This document shows, piece by piece, positions 27,788 through 36,247 of a DNA stretch of 64,000 nucleotides. This stretch comes from Streptomyces rapamycinicus NRRL 5491 (lineage in GTDB: Bacteria > Actinomycetota > Actinomycetes > Streptomycetales > Streptomycetaceae). A model generated the notes under the pieces. It saw only the letters and a program-made list of their open reading frames with translations, made no database searches and was not told the origin of the DNA. The position numbers and the translations under genes were made by a program. Numbering within the stretch: position 1 is the stretch's first letter; each line of letters begins with the position of its first letter. Where the stretch lies: positions 4,712,001 to 4,776,000 of the forward strand of contig NZ_CP085193.1 of NCBI RefSeq assembly GCF_024298965.1, read 5' to 3'.

Positions 27788-27824
27788 AAAATCCGCAGCC
27801 CGGGCGCCGGCCCGGAACTGGTCG

Positions 27825-28988
27825 TCAGCCCAGAGCCCGGCCCAGGTCCATCAGCAGATCGTCGACCGACTCGATGCCGACCGACAGCCGTACGAGATCG
27901 GCCGGCACCTCGAGCGCCGAGCCCGCCGCCGAGGCGTGCGTCATCCGCCCCGGGTGCTCGATCAGCGACTCGACACCGCCGAGGGACTCCCCCAGCGTGA
28001 ACAGCCGCGCCCGGTCGCACACCTCGACCGCCGCCTCCTCGCCGCCCGCGACCCGGAACGACACCATGCCGCCGAAGGCCCGCATCTGCTTGGCCGCGAT
28101 CTCGTGCCCCGCGTGCTCCGGCAGCCCCGGGTAGTAGACCTGGGTCACCTTGGGGTGCGCGGTGAGCATCTCCGCGATCCGCGTGGCGTTCGCGCTGTGC
28201 CGGTCCATCCGGACGGCGAGGGTCTTGATGCCGCGCATCACCAGCCAGGAGTCGAAGGGCCCGGCGATGGCGCCCATCGCGTTCTGGTGGTAGGCGAGTT
28301 CGTCGCCGAGGCCGGTGTCGGAGACGATCAGCGCGCCGCCGACGACGTCCGAGTGCCCGCCCATGTACTTGGTGGTGGAGTGCACCACGACGTCCGCGCC
28401 GAGCGCGAGCGGCTGCTGGAGGTAGGGGCTGGCGAAGGTGTTGTCCACCACCAGCCGGGCCCCAGCGGTGCGGGCGACATCGGCGACGGCGGCGATGTCG
28501 GTGATGCCGAGCAGCGGGTTGCTGGGTGTCTCGACCCAGATCACCTTCGTACGGGGGCGGAGCGCGGCCCGTACCGCCGCCGGGTCGGAGCTGTCGGCGA
28601 CCGACCACTCCACGCCCCAGCGCTCCACGACCTTCGCGAACAGGCGGAACGTACCGCCGTACGCGTCGTTCGGGATCACGACATGGTCGCCCGGCACCAG
28701 GAGCGTGCGCAGCAGGCAGTCCTCGGCGGCGAGGCCCGAGGCGAAGGCCAGGCCGCGGCGACCGCCCTCCAGCGCCGCCAGGTTCTCCTCGAGCGCGGTA
28801 CGGGTGGGGTTGGCGGAACGGCTGTACTCATAGCCGCCCCGCAGACCCCCCACCCCGTCCTGCTTATAGGTGGAGACCTGGTAGATCGGCGGGACGACGG
28901 CGCCGGTGAGCGAGTCCGCCTCCTGGCCCGCGTGGATGGCGAGCGTCTCGAAACTCTGAGGATGCCCCTGGGGGTGCTGGTGGCTCAT
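27825..28988 (-). CDS. metB: Cystathionine gamma-synthase / gamma-lyase family enzyme
   Basis: A 387-residue PLP enzyme of the Cys/Met metabolism family, forming cystathionine from an activated homoserine and cysteine (or cleaving it). Motifs are YEYSRSANPTRTALE, FASGLAAEDCLL, ETPSNPLLGITDI, DNTFASPYLQQPL and the Schiff-base lysine K207 in HSTTKYMGGHSD. Overall length and the N-terminal ETLAIHAGQEAD fit CGS. Synthase and lyase cannot be separated with certainty from sequence; gene symbol metB assumes synthase. It converges with the sigma-like pair and is divergent from the 365-residue gene. Confidence 0.92.
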   Translation of the reverse strand: MSHQHPQGHPQSFETLAIHAGQEADSLTGAVVPPIYQVSTYKQDGVGGLRGGYEYSRSANPTRTALEENLAALEGGRRGLAFASGLAAEDCLLRTLLVPGDHVVIPNDAYGGTFRLFAKVVERWGVEWSVADSSDPAAVRAALRPRTKVIWVETPSNPLLGITDIAAVADVARTAGARLVVDNTFASPYLQQPLALGADVVVHSTTKYMGGHSDVVGGALIVSDTGLGDELAYHQNAMGAIAGPFDSWLVMRGIKTLAVRMDRHSANATRIAEMLTAHPKVTQVYYPGLPEHAGHEIAAKQMRAFGGMVSFRVAGGEEAAVEVCDRARLFTLGESLGGVESLIEHPGRMTHASAAGSALEVPADLVRLSVGIESVDDLLMDLGRALG

Positions 28989-29108
28989 GGGCCCGAGCGT
29001 AACGCCCGACGCGCCCGTGCTGGATTCAACGACCGCCGGGGCGCATAGGCTGGACCACAAGCCGTTCCGCACCACAAGCCGTTACGGGCCTTCACACGGG
29101 GACACCTC

Positions 29109-30206
29109 ATGGAGCTTCTGATCTTCCTCATCGCCATCGTCATGATCGGCGGGCTGATCGTCCTACCGGCGGTGCGGCGGATGCGCGGGGGCCGCGGGGC
29201 CGTGCGGGGCGCCATGCGCGCCTCGGACCCGCAGGAGTACGGCTTCGTCCCGCGCGAACGGCTGGACGTACGGCTGCCCGGCCCGGACCGGCAGCTGATC
29301 GACGCGCTGGAAGAGGTCCAGGCCCGGCAGGACTGGCAGCCGGCCGCCCGTCTGCTCGCCCTCACCGAGGCCACCTCGGAGCTGCGCTGGCAGCGGGTGC
29401 AGACGCTGGCCGGAGCGGCGGCCTTCGAGCTCGCCCAGGCCCCCGGCCAGGGCGGCATGTGGCTGCGCACCTGGCGGGTGGCGGCCCCCGAGGACCCGGG
29501 CGCGGCGGCGGTGCACGCGGAGTTCCTGGTCCGCCAGGCGCTGCTCGACCCGTCCTCGCAGGACTTCCGGATGATCCTGGAAGAGGCCCGGGACGTCTGC
29601 CACGAGGCGGCCCGGCTGGCCCCGGAGGACCCGGTGCCGCACATCGTCGAACTCGGCGTGGCCCGCGGTCTGGCCTACCGGCAGGCCGACTTCGAGGAGC
29701 TGTGGACCAAGGTCACCAAGCTCGCCCCGCACCACATGGGCGCCCACCTGGCCGCCCTCCACTACTGGTGCGAGAAGTGGCACGGCTCCCAGGACCGCGC
29801 CGACGCCTTCACCCACGCGGCCGCCGCCTCCGCCCCCGCGAAGAGCCTCCTCCCCGCCCTCCCCCTCTTCGGCGTCTTCGAGCACCTTCCGGAGGCCAAC
29901 CTCGTGCGCACCCTCTACCGCAGCGAGGTGATCACCAAGGCGATGGAGGGCGCCCTCTACGCCGTCCGCCAGGCCCCCGCCGACCACCCGGTGCTGCCGC
30001 ACGTCCGCCACCTGCTGGTCTTCTTCCTGGTCCGCGCGGAGCGCTACGCGGAGGCCCTGGAGCAGCTGCGCCACGTGGACGGCCACGTGGGCGCGGTCCC
30101 GTGGTCGTACGGGGTGGACCCGGCGGCCGAGTACACGGTCTACCGGGCGCTGGCGGTGGCGGGCTGGGAAGGCGGCGGCGGCACCCCGGCGACGCTGCCG
30201 CAGTGA
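29109..30206 (+). CDS. Conserved membrane-anchored helical-repeat protein
   Basis: A 365-residue protein. The first ~20 residues (MELLIFLIAIVMIGGLIVLP) are an uncleaved signal anchor followed by a basic stop-transfer (RRMRGGRGAVR). The rest is cytoplasmic and helical with TPR-like spacing (WQRVQTLAGAAAFELAQA; EEARDVCHEAARLAPEDPVPH; LAALHYWCEKWHG). No catalytic motif is visible and the function is unknown. It lies 174 bp before msrA on the same strand. Confidence 0.78.
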   Translation: MELLIFLIAIVMIGGLIVLPAVRRMRGGRGAVRGAMRASDPQEYGFVPRERLDVRLPGPDRQLIDALEEVQARQDWQPAARLLALTEATSELRWQRVQTLAGAAAFELAQAPGQGGMWLRTWRVAAPEDPGAAAVHAEFLVRQALLDPSSQDFRMILEEARDVCHEAARLAPEDPVPHIVELGVARGLAYRQADFEELWTKVTKLAPHHMGAHLAALHYWCEKWHGSQDRADAFTHAAAASAPAKSLLPALPLFGVFEHLPEANLVRTLYRSEVITKAMEGALYAVRQAPADHPVLPHVRHLLVFFLVRAERYAEALEQLRHVDGHVGAVPWSYGVDPAAEYTVYRALAVAGWEGGGGTPATLPQ

Positions 30207-30379
30207 CGCTGCCGCGACGAGGAGGCCGTACGGGGCCCGGAATTCCCATGGCCCCGTACCCGTTGAACTAAGAGCGCCGCGCACTCGAAATACGCCGAAG
30301 AACGCGAAGAACGCGAAGAACGTACGACTACGACGAAGGACGTGGCAGCCGCCGCACCCGTCCCGCGAGGAGCCCGAAG

Positions 30380-31039
30380 ATGCTGTTCAGCCGCCACCGG
30401 AACCACCTCCCCACCGCCGAGGAGGCGCTGAAGGGCCGCCCCGAACCGGGCTTCCGCGTCCCAGACCGCCACACGGTCCTCGGCAACCCCCTGACCGGCC
30501 CGTACCCGGAGGGCCTGGTGGTCGCCGACTTCGGCCTGGGCTGCTTCTGGGGCGCGGAGCGGAAGTTCTGGCAGGCCCCCGGCGTGTGGACCACGCTCGT
30601 CGGCTACCAGGGCGGCCACACCGAGAACCCCACCTACGAGGAGGTCTGCAGCGGCCTCACCGGCCACACCGAGGCCGTCCGCGTCGTCTTCGACCCCGAG
30701 ATCACCTCCTACGCGGCCCTCCTGAAGGTCTTCTGGGAGTCCCACGACCCCACCCAGGGCTTCCGCCAGGGCAACGACGTCGGCACCCAGTACCGCTCCG
30801 CGATCTACGCCCACTCCCCCGAGCAGCAGTCCGAGGCCGAGTCCTCCCGCGCCGCCTACCAGTCCGTCCTGACCGGCTCCGGCTACGGCGAGATCACCAC
30901 CGAAATCCTCCCCGCGGGCCCCTTCTACGCCGCGGAGCCATACCACCAGCAGTATCTTGACCGCAACAAAAACGGCTACTGCGGCATCGGCGGAACCGGG
31001 GTCGCTTGTCCGGTCGGCGTGGCTCCGGCCGAGGGATGA
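30380..31039 (+). CDS. msrA: Peptide methionine (S)-S-oxide reductase; integration target
   Basis: A 219-residue reductase of Met-S-sulfoxide. Catalytic Cys55 is in [10 protein letters not shown]; substrate-binding residues are in [18 protein letters not shown] and EAVRVVFDP, with [13 protein letters not shown] and the C-terminal YHQQYLD...GYCGIGGTG. The recycling cysteines are in the tail (YCGIGG, ACPVG). The gene is complete, but its last ~28 codons (from about 30,945) switch from nearly pure GC-ending codons to TAT, CTT, AAA, GGA, GCT and TGT. This suggests that the 3' end was supplied by the integrated element that follows. At least four displaced tails of the same gene lie 11-14 kb downstream, and a fifth is likely at 48.16 kb. 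Confidence 0.96.
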   Translation: MLFSRHRNHLPTAEEALKGRPEPGFRVPDRHTVLGNPLTGPYPEGLVVADFGLGCFWGAERKFWQAPGVWTTLVGYQGGHTENPTYEEVCSGLTGHTEAVRVVFDPEITSYAALLKVFWESHDPTQGFRQGNDVGTQYRSAIYAHSPEQQSEAESSRAAYQSVLTGSGYGEITTEILPAGPFYAAEPYHQQYLDRNKNGYCGIGGTGVACPVGVAPAEG

Positions 31040-31139
31040 TCACGCAGCGGCTACTCCCGCATCCGAGCGGGCTGGCAGCTGACCTACTCGTGACCACACC
31101 CGTCAGCGCCAACGAGAGCCCTCTAACCAGGAGCAAGAC

Positions 31140-31646
31140 ATGGGGGACGTCTGGAACGTAGGCACGACGCTCGCAACGCTACTCATCGCGCTCGTATCTT
31201 GTCTTGCCCCGCATCACAGGACGTTGAAGGCAGACAAGGAAGCCGCAACCATACGGGCACGGTCCACTGCGGGCCGTGCCTCCCTCGTCACCGCTTCAGC
31301 ACGCCAGCGGAGCGATACCACCATAGACGTGTTGATCACTAATGGCGCACCGAGCCCCATCGCCGACGTGGATCTGCTCGATGTGCGCGCAGAAGCGGCA
31401 GAGTCAGATGGCACCTGGCGCCTCACGCCGAAATTCTCACCGAATACCGCAACAGCCTGCGTCTTACAGCCAGGAGAGTCTCTGACATCGCATGTGCAGC
31501 TGCTCGATCCGGCAGGTGCGCTTCTTGCACCCAGGTCAGGCATGAGGTTCTTGATCACCTTCGGTTTCCGAGACCTGGACGGCCAGTGGTGGAAGCGTGA
31601 CATCGGCCAGCCACCAGAGCGCTGTGAGACACGTCCTGTCGCCTGA
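31140..31646 (+). CDS. Hypothetical single-span membrane protein (element cargo)
   Basis: A 168-residue protein that I do not recognise. The N-terminus has one hydrophobic segment (VGTTLATLLIALVSCLAP) followed by a basic linker (HHRTLKADKEAATIRAR). A beta-rich domain follows (TTIDVLITNGAPSPIADVDL; LQPGESLTSHVQLLDPAG; FLITFGFRDLDGQWWKRD) with an Ig-like feel. AGGAG lies upstream of ATG 31140. It is the first gene after msrA inside the element, and its codon use is less GC3-biased than the flanking chromosome. Confidence 0.65.
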   Translation: MGDVWNVGTTLATLLIALVSCLAPHHRTLKADKEAATIRARSTAGRASLVTASARQRSDTTIDVLITNGAPSPIADVDLLDVRAEAAESDGTWRLTPKFSPNTATACVLQPGESLTSHVQLLDPAGALLAPRSGMRFLITFGFRDLDGQWWKRDIGQPPERCETRPVA

Positions 31647-32129
31647 CCCGCTAGCCATGCAGACCGACCCTCAGGCATTCAGTCTGATGGCATCATGGAC
31701 ACTCGGAGACTTTCCGTCCTTTCCCCGCCCCTGCTGACTGATCTTGGCTTTCTGGCCTACCCCCCGTAGGTGGCCTCACCGACGCATGTCGAGAACAACA
31801 TGTAGGCCGTGCTCACCTCTTCGATGTGATGCGTCCAGCGCTGCATCCTCGGTGTCTGCTCGTCCCTGGCGTCCTCGGGATGAGCGATAAGTGACACTAC
31901 GGCTTCGGAAGCACGGTCCAGACAGTTGTGAACGGCTGCTGCCGCGTTAATAACTTGGGGTTGGGCACACGGCCACACGTCGTCCTGTTGGCTGAGCCAG
32001 ACTGCCCTGATCGCTTTGGCGAACGTTTCCTGCGTGACGTGTTGGCCGTCTCGTAGGGCTTGTATCGCCTCGTCCAGGGCCTCGATCGCCGTGCTGACCC
32101 TGCTCCTGAACGCGGCGTAGCTCTCTAGT

Positions 32130-33897
32130 CCCGTACTTCGCGGGTCGTTGATTCGTATGGTGTGACTGGCTTGGGGGTGTCCTGGGCCGGTGGTGTGGCG
32201 TTCGGTGGGGTGTGTCGATGACTTCCCGGTCCCCGCGGCCACGGTCTGAGCGTCAGCGCCTTGATGTGGTGGTGACGTCCGTGGTGGAGAAGCGTCTGGG
32301 CGCTCTGCCTGTCGCTGCCGAGTTTCTGCGCCGGCTGGATGTCGCAGGGATCGTCGATGGGGTGTGTCCGGGTGGTGCGAGCGCGCATCTGTCCCATGGG
32401 CAGGTGATTGAGGCACTGGTGGCCAACCGTCTGACCTCGCCAGCACCGCTGGTGCGGGTCGGTGACTGGGCCCGCACCTGGGCGGTGGAGGAGGTCTTCG
32501 GCATTGAGCCGGACCTGCTCAATGACGACCGTCTGGCCCGGGCTCTGGACGCGATCGCACCGGCTCTGGAGCAGATCGCGGGCACCGTCGGGGCACGGGC
32601 GATCGCCGAGTTCGGGATCGAGGTGTCGAGACTGCACTGGGACATGACCAGCATGTCCGTCCATGGTGCCTATCCCGCCGATGACCAGGACGAGCAGTAC
32701 CCGGTCATCAGCTACGGGCATCCCAAAGACCGGCGGGTGGATCTGAAGCAGGTCCAGGCGGGGCTCGCGGTGTCCGCCGATGGCGGCATCCCCGTCCACG
32801 CCCGTGTCTTCGGCGGCGGTGTCGCCGAGGTCAGCCAGGTCGTCGGGGCGATGAAGGACCTGCGGGCGATGGCCGGCGAGCGGAAGTTCTGGATGATCGC
32901 CGATTCCAAACTGGTGTCCTACCCGAACGTCACCGCACTGCTGGCGGCCGGGGTGGACTTCATCGCGCCGGTCCCGGCCGCGCAGGTCAAGGACGAGGTC
33001 TATGCCGCCTTGGACCTCACGCAGGCACAGCTGGCGGACTGGGTGCCCGAGCGGGACGAGGGCAAGCCGGCCGGTGAGCGGGAGGCATACCGGGTGCTGG
33101 AGGACATCCACACCCTGGCCGGGCCCCGCAAGCGGGACCCGGTGCACCGGCCGCGCCGGATCCTGGTCCACTCCACCGCTGTCGCGGCGGGCCAGCGCAG
33201 GGCCCGCCAGAAGCGTCTGGCGGGGGCCAGGGAGGAGATGGACAAGCTCGCCGGTGCGGCGGGCGGCCGCCACTACAAGACCCGGGAGAAGGTCATCGCA
33301 CGAGCCGGGGTCATCGCCGCCAAGCGCCGTGTCACCGCCTGCCTGCGCTGGAGCACCGTCACCGACGAGCACGGCACTCCCACCCTGGCCTGGCACTTCG
33401 ACCAGGACGTCCTGAATGCCGAGGCCGCCGTCGACGGCTGGTACGCGCTGCTGACCAGCATCCCCGCCAACCAGGCCGACCCAGCCCAGGTTTGATCCGC
33501 TACAAAGGCCAGGGCACGGTCGAGCGCCGCTACCACGACTTCAAAGGCCCCCTCGCGGTCGCGCCGGTCTTCGTCCAGCACAACCGGCGCGTCGCCGCCC
33601 TGATCCAGGTCATCTGCCTGGCCCTGCTGGTCTTCTGCCTCATCGAACGGCAGGTCAGATGCGCACTCGGCCCCGAACAGACCATGACCGGCCTCTACCC
33701 GGACAACCGCCGCGTCCGCCCCACCGGCCGCATGATCTTCTACCACCTCGGCGAACTCACCCTGCGGACCGGCAACGTCACCGACCCACCATCCAGATCA
33801 CACGCGGCGTCCAACTCCACCTCCTCGACCTCCTCGACACCGACATCACACGAACCCGCTGGCCACAGACCTAAATGGGCGACCCGCGAAGCCCGGG
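32130..33897 (+). mobile_element. IS1634-like insertion sequence, 1768 bp
   Basis: The ends are 18-bp inverted repeats with two mismatches: CCCGTACTTCGCGGGTCG at 32130-32147 and the complement of CCCGGGCTTCGCGGGTCG at 33880-33897. Each is abutted by the target duplication TCTAGT. It carries one transposase gene on the plus strand that has two frameshifts, so this copy is probably inactive. Confidence 0.88.
32218..33874 (+). pseudogene. IS1634-family transposase, two frameshifts
   Basis: The N-terminal part has the DUF4277-like dimerisation region (KRLGALPVAAEFLRRLDVAG), then DDE landmarks (HWDMTSMSVHG, GHPKDRRVDLKQVQ, FWMIADSKLVSY with the second Asp). The C-terminal YKGQGTVERRYHDFKGPLAV, containing the catalytic Glu region, is in another frame. 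The break at ~33,494 (AQV stop instead of AQVLIRYKG) needs one extra base. A second break at ~33,793 shifts the final TIQITRGVQLHLLDLL segment. Family members are single-frame, so I read it as inactivated rather than programmed. Confidence 0.85.
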
Positions 33898-34185
33898 TCT
33901 AGTCGCCTTTCCTCGTGTCTGTGGCCCCTCTCCTCCACAGCCGTTTGGATGACCGTTTCACGCGCCGACCGCCCCGCCAGTACGGCACCAATGGCCGCTC
34001 CAGCGGCGCTTGAGAAGCCAGCAACACCAGCGGCCCACACCGCCGCAGCCCCCTGATCCATGAGGAGCGATTTTGCCGCATGCATGCCATGCAGTCATCC
34101 CTGCCGCCACATGCTCCGCTACCTCGCCTACCCCAGACCGCAGACCCACTGACTCTGCCAGGGGCCTGCGGTACCGGTACTACCT

Positions 34186-35535
34186 TCAGGCGGCGGTCAG
34201 CTCGCGCGCTCGCTCGTTGAAGTCCGCGACCAAGCGGTGCCTACCGAACGGCCTCATACGCTTCTGCAAGTCCTGGACCGCCTCGACCGCTCGCGACGAC
34301 TTGACCTGCTGCGTGAGAGAGATCGTCCGTACTCCCGCAGCGTGCGCCGCTTCCAGATCCTTGTCCTGGAGATGCGAAGCAGCCAGCGCCGCATGGGACA
34401 TGGCACCGCGACGGGCACGCTTCTGCTTACGGGCATGGTCGATTGACCTGCGGGCGTGTTCCTTGGCATTCTCCGGCTCGCCAAGATCGCGGAAGGTGTT
34501 GGCGTGCTCCCCATGCAGGTACGCCGGATCGATGAACGCGGCCCACTCCTGTTCCTCTCCAGGGCGCGCACTCTCGTACGCGGTCTCCGACTTCGCGACC
34601 GCCGAGACTGCCGCACGCTTGTCACCGAGCTTGGCGCAAGCGCGCGCTTCCAGCGCCCAGAGATCGGCGAGGCATGCAGGGGATGCCGACGTGGTGAGTC
34701 CCGCGCGGCCCGACTGGGCGAGCCTTCGGCCCTCCTCGGGATGCCCGAGAAGCGTGGCCTGATCCGCCATCCCGGCCAGCACATGCGCGCCGAGGGCCGG
34801 GTTGCGTGACTCCTCGGCGAGACGGAGCGACTGGATCAGGTAGCGCTGCGCCGCCCCGTGCTCCCCGTTGTCGTACGCCATCCAACCCAGCAGATACGTC
34901 TGCTCAGCGGCGGCCTCGCAGAGAGCACGCCGAACCCGCTCGGTGTGGGTGCGACGGAGCAGCGGGAACACATGGGCGTTCATGTACGCGGCCAAGGTGA
35001 GGCGGCCCGAACCGCCACCCTGGAAGATGTCCATCTGCTGGAAGACGCCGAACATGTTCCGAACGGCGCTGACTTCCTCCAGCCTCACCCGGGGTCCAGG
35101 CTTGGGCTGCTGATCGAGCGTGCTCAACAGCCAGTCCCGGCTTGGTCCGATGCCCGCCACGGCGGCGAACGGTGCTGAGGCCAAGAACTTACGACGGTCC
35201 ACGTCGGCCCTCCCCAAGTCGGCAACGGCTTCCACGGTAGCCAGGAAGGAAGGGCTGTACACAAGCCCTCTGTCCGCCGTCGCGCTGTCGCCGAGCCCCA
35301 GATCGTAGGTCGTGACTCGGTAGCCCATGGCCGCTGAGAACACATCCGTCAGGATGTCGGGTACCGGGGGTCGGGGTTGCTCTCCGGTCAGCCAGCGTCG
35401 AACGCTCGTGGCATCCGGGGCAATATGCGGCTGTCCCCATTGCTTGGCTTGAACTCTTGTTCGTCGGGCTAACTCGCCTTGGCTCATTCCGGATCGGTCC
35501 AGCCAATCGGACAGCTTTTCGTTCGGCGTTTTCAT
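34186..35535 (-). CDS. XRE-type HTH regulator with TPR sensor domain
   Basis: A 449-residue protein. Residues ~5-60 form an XRE helix-turn-helix (NEKLSDWLDRSGMSQGELARRT; TSVRRWLTGEQPRPPVPDIL). A Pro/basic linker precedes a long helical-repeat region (LCEAAAEQTYLLGWMAYDNG; YLIQSLRLAEESRNPALGAH; LADLWALEARACAKLGDKRA). This is the common Streptomyces architecture in which a TPR domain may sense a peptide or small ligand. In mobile elements it usually controls the divergent small genes. Here it faces the 27- and 94-residue genes across 157 bp containing a palindrome. Confidence 0.88.
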   Translation of the reverse strand: MKTPNEKLSDWLDRSGMSQGELARRTRVQAKQWGQPHIAPDATSVRRWLTGEQPRPPVPDILTDVFSAAMGYRVTTYDLGLGDSATADRGLVYSPSFLATVEAVADLGRADVDRRKFLASAPFAAVAGIGPSRDWLLSTLDQQPKPGPRVRLEEVSAVRNMFGVFQQMDIFQGGGSGRLTLAAYMNAHVFPLLRRTHTERVRRALCEAAAEQTYLLGWMAYDNGEHGAAQRYLIQSLRLAEESRNPALGAHVLAGMADQATLLGHPEEGRRLAQSGRAGLTTSASPACLADLWALEARACAKLGDKRAAVSAVAKSETAYESARPGEEQEWAAFIDPAYLHGEHANTFRDLGEPENAKEHARRSIDHARKQKRARRGAMSHAALAASHLQDKDLEAAHAAGVRTISLTQQVKSSRAVEAVQDLQKRMRPFGRHRLVADFNERARELTAA

Positions 35536-35546
35536 GATTCACGGCC

Positions 35547-35562
35547 TTCGGTCATGAACGAA
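35547..35562. promoter_or_regulatory. Near-perfect 16-bp palindrome upstream of the XRE gene
   Basis: TTCGGTCATGAACGAA is symmetrical except for one base pair and lies 12 bp upstream of the XRE start codon (35535), in the divergent promoter region. It is a candidate autoregulatory operator. A looser dyad GGGGT...ACCCC follows at about 35620-35640. Confidence 0.4.
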
Positions 35563-35691
35563 TGCGGAACCAACACCTTTCAACACCCCTACAGGCGCTA
35601 CCCGCTGAAGTGCCACAGGGGTTGCCTAGGTGTACCCCCGCGACCGGGCGAACGGTCCGGGGGCGTGGTCAACGCTGCGAGGAGCGCCAAC

Positions 35692-35775
35692 ATGAGAGAG
35701 CGTATCGCCGGTCGGGTCGAACAGGCGTGGTTGTTCGCACATCGCTGTACCGAGCCAGAGGTGGTGAACCGATGA
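35692..35775 (+). CDS. Very small ORF coupled to the 94-residue gene
   Basis: A 27-codon frame (MRERIAGRVEQAWLFAHRC...) with GAGGAG eight bases before its ATG. Its stop overlaps the next start as ATGA. The good ribosome site and the coupling suggest that it is translated, perhaps only as a leader for the downstream gene. No homology can be judged at this length. Confidence 0.4.
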   Translation: MRERIAGRVEQAWLFAHRCTEPEVVNR

Positions 35776-36056
35776 GCGCACGCCCCCGACTTCTCCCCTG
35801 GTCCGATCCGAGTGGCAAGCCGTGCTACCTCGTCACCGATCACCACGGTTACGTCTCGCAGGTCGCCGACGAGATGGAGGACGTACAGCTACGCACAGGA
35901 ACGGAACTCCTCGCTATCGGCCTGGAGATGCTGAACGAAAAGAAGGTGAGCGCCGGGGAATTACGGTTCCTTGCAAACCGTCTCTGCGAGGCGCTGCGCG
36001 ATGCCTTGCGGGTGGCCGAGAGCAGAGGCAAGCGGCTGCCCGAACCCGAGGAGTGA
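35772..36056 (+). CDS. Small hypothetical protein next to XRE regulator
   Basis: A 94-residue soluble protein: an N-terminal beta-like part (LPWSDPSGKPCYLVTDHHGYVS), then helices (DVQLRTGTELLAIGLEML; SAGELRFLANRLCEALRDALRVAES). Similar small proteins accompany XRE/TPR regulators in many Streptomyces elements; their role is not known, though a regulator-linked partner is a reasonable inference. The start codon is fused to the stop of the 27-codon ORF. Confidence 0.65.
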   Translation: MSARPRLLPWSDPSGKPCYLVTDHHGYVSQVADEMEDVQLRTGTELLAIGLEMLNEKKVSAGELRFLANRLCEALRDALRVAESRGKRLPEPEE

Positions 36057-36121
36057 GGCGCGGTGCCCGGTCGGTGCGCTGTGGGCACGCCGCCGGCCGT
36101 AGAGGCTTTGGACGGGAGCTG

Positions 36122-36235
36122 CCACGGGGCGAGAGAACAGGGGGCCTTACGCTGGCCCGGCGAATCGGGCGGGTCTGTGATCCTGCCCGCGTTTGCGACC
36201 GATTGGCCCCCTGTTCTTCGAGGCTCGCCCCGTGG
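36122..36235. repeat. Long inverted repeat with 25-bp arms
   Basis: Arm 1 is 36122-36146 (CCACGGGGCGAG then AGAACAGGGGGCC). Arm 2 is 36205-36235 and contains the exact complements GGCCCCCTGTTCT and CTCGCCCCGTGG, split by a 6-base bulge (TCGAGG). The loop is 58 bp. All 25 base pairs match. It sits between the small gene and an IS copy, in the stretch where an AICE would carry its transfer or replication origin; a strong terminator is the alternative. Confidence 0.75.
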
Positions 36236-36247
36236 TGGCTGTCTAAA

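Larger units (their letters stand above)
31757..34085 (-). pseudogene. Hypothetical membrane protein gene split by an IS1634-like insertion
   Basis: The 5' part (34085-33898) encodes MHAAKSLLMDQGAAAVWAAG plus a membrane helix and a basic tail ending RHEERR. The 3' part (32129-31757) starts LESYAAFRSRV and is helical to the stop. An IS copy lies between, flanked by the 6-bp direct repeat TCTAGT (32124-32129, 33898-33903). Removing the IS and one repeat rejoins the frame exactly (...EERRLESYAAF...), giving about 183 codons. The function is unknown; it resembles one-helix cytoplasmic-tail proteins common in Streptomyces elements. Confidence 0.8.

Noticed and set aside
30380..31039. msrA inactivated by the insertion
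   Set aside because: The frame is complete, with catalytic Cys55 and C-terminal cysteines; the element supplies a matching 3' end.
32218..33902. Programmed frameshift in the IS1634-like transposase
   Set aside because: Two separate shifts are needed and the family uses a single frame; no slippery sequence is seen at either break.
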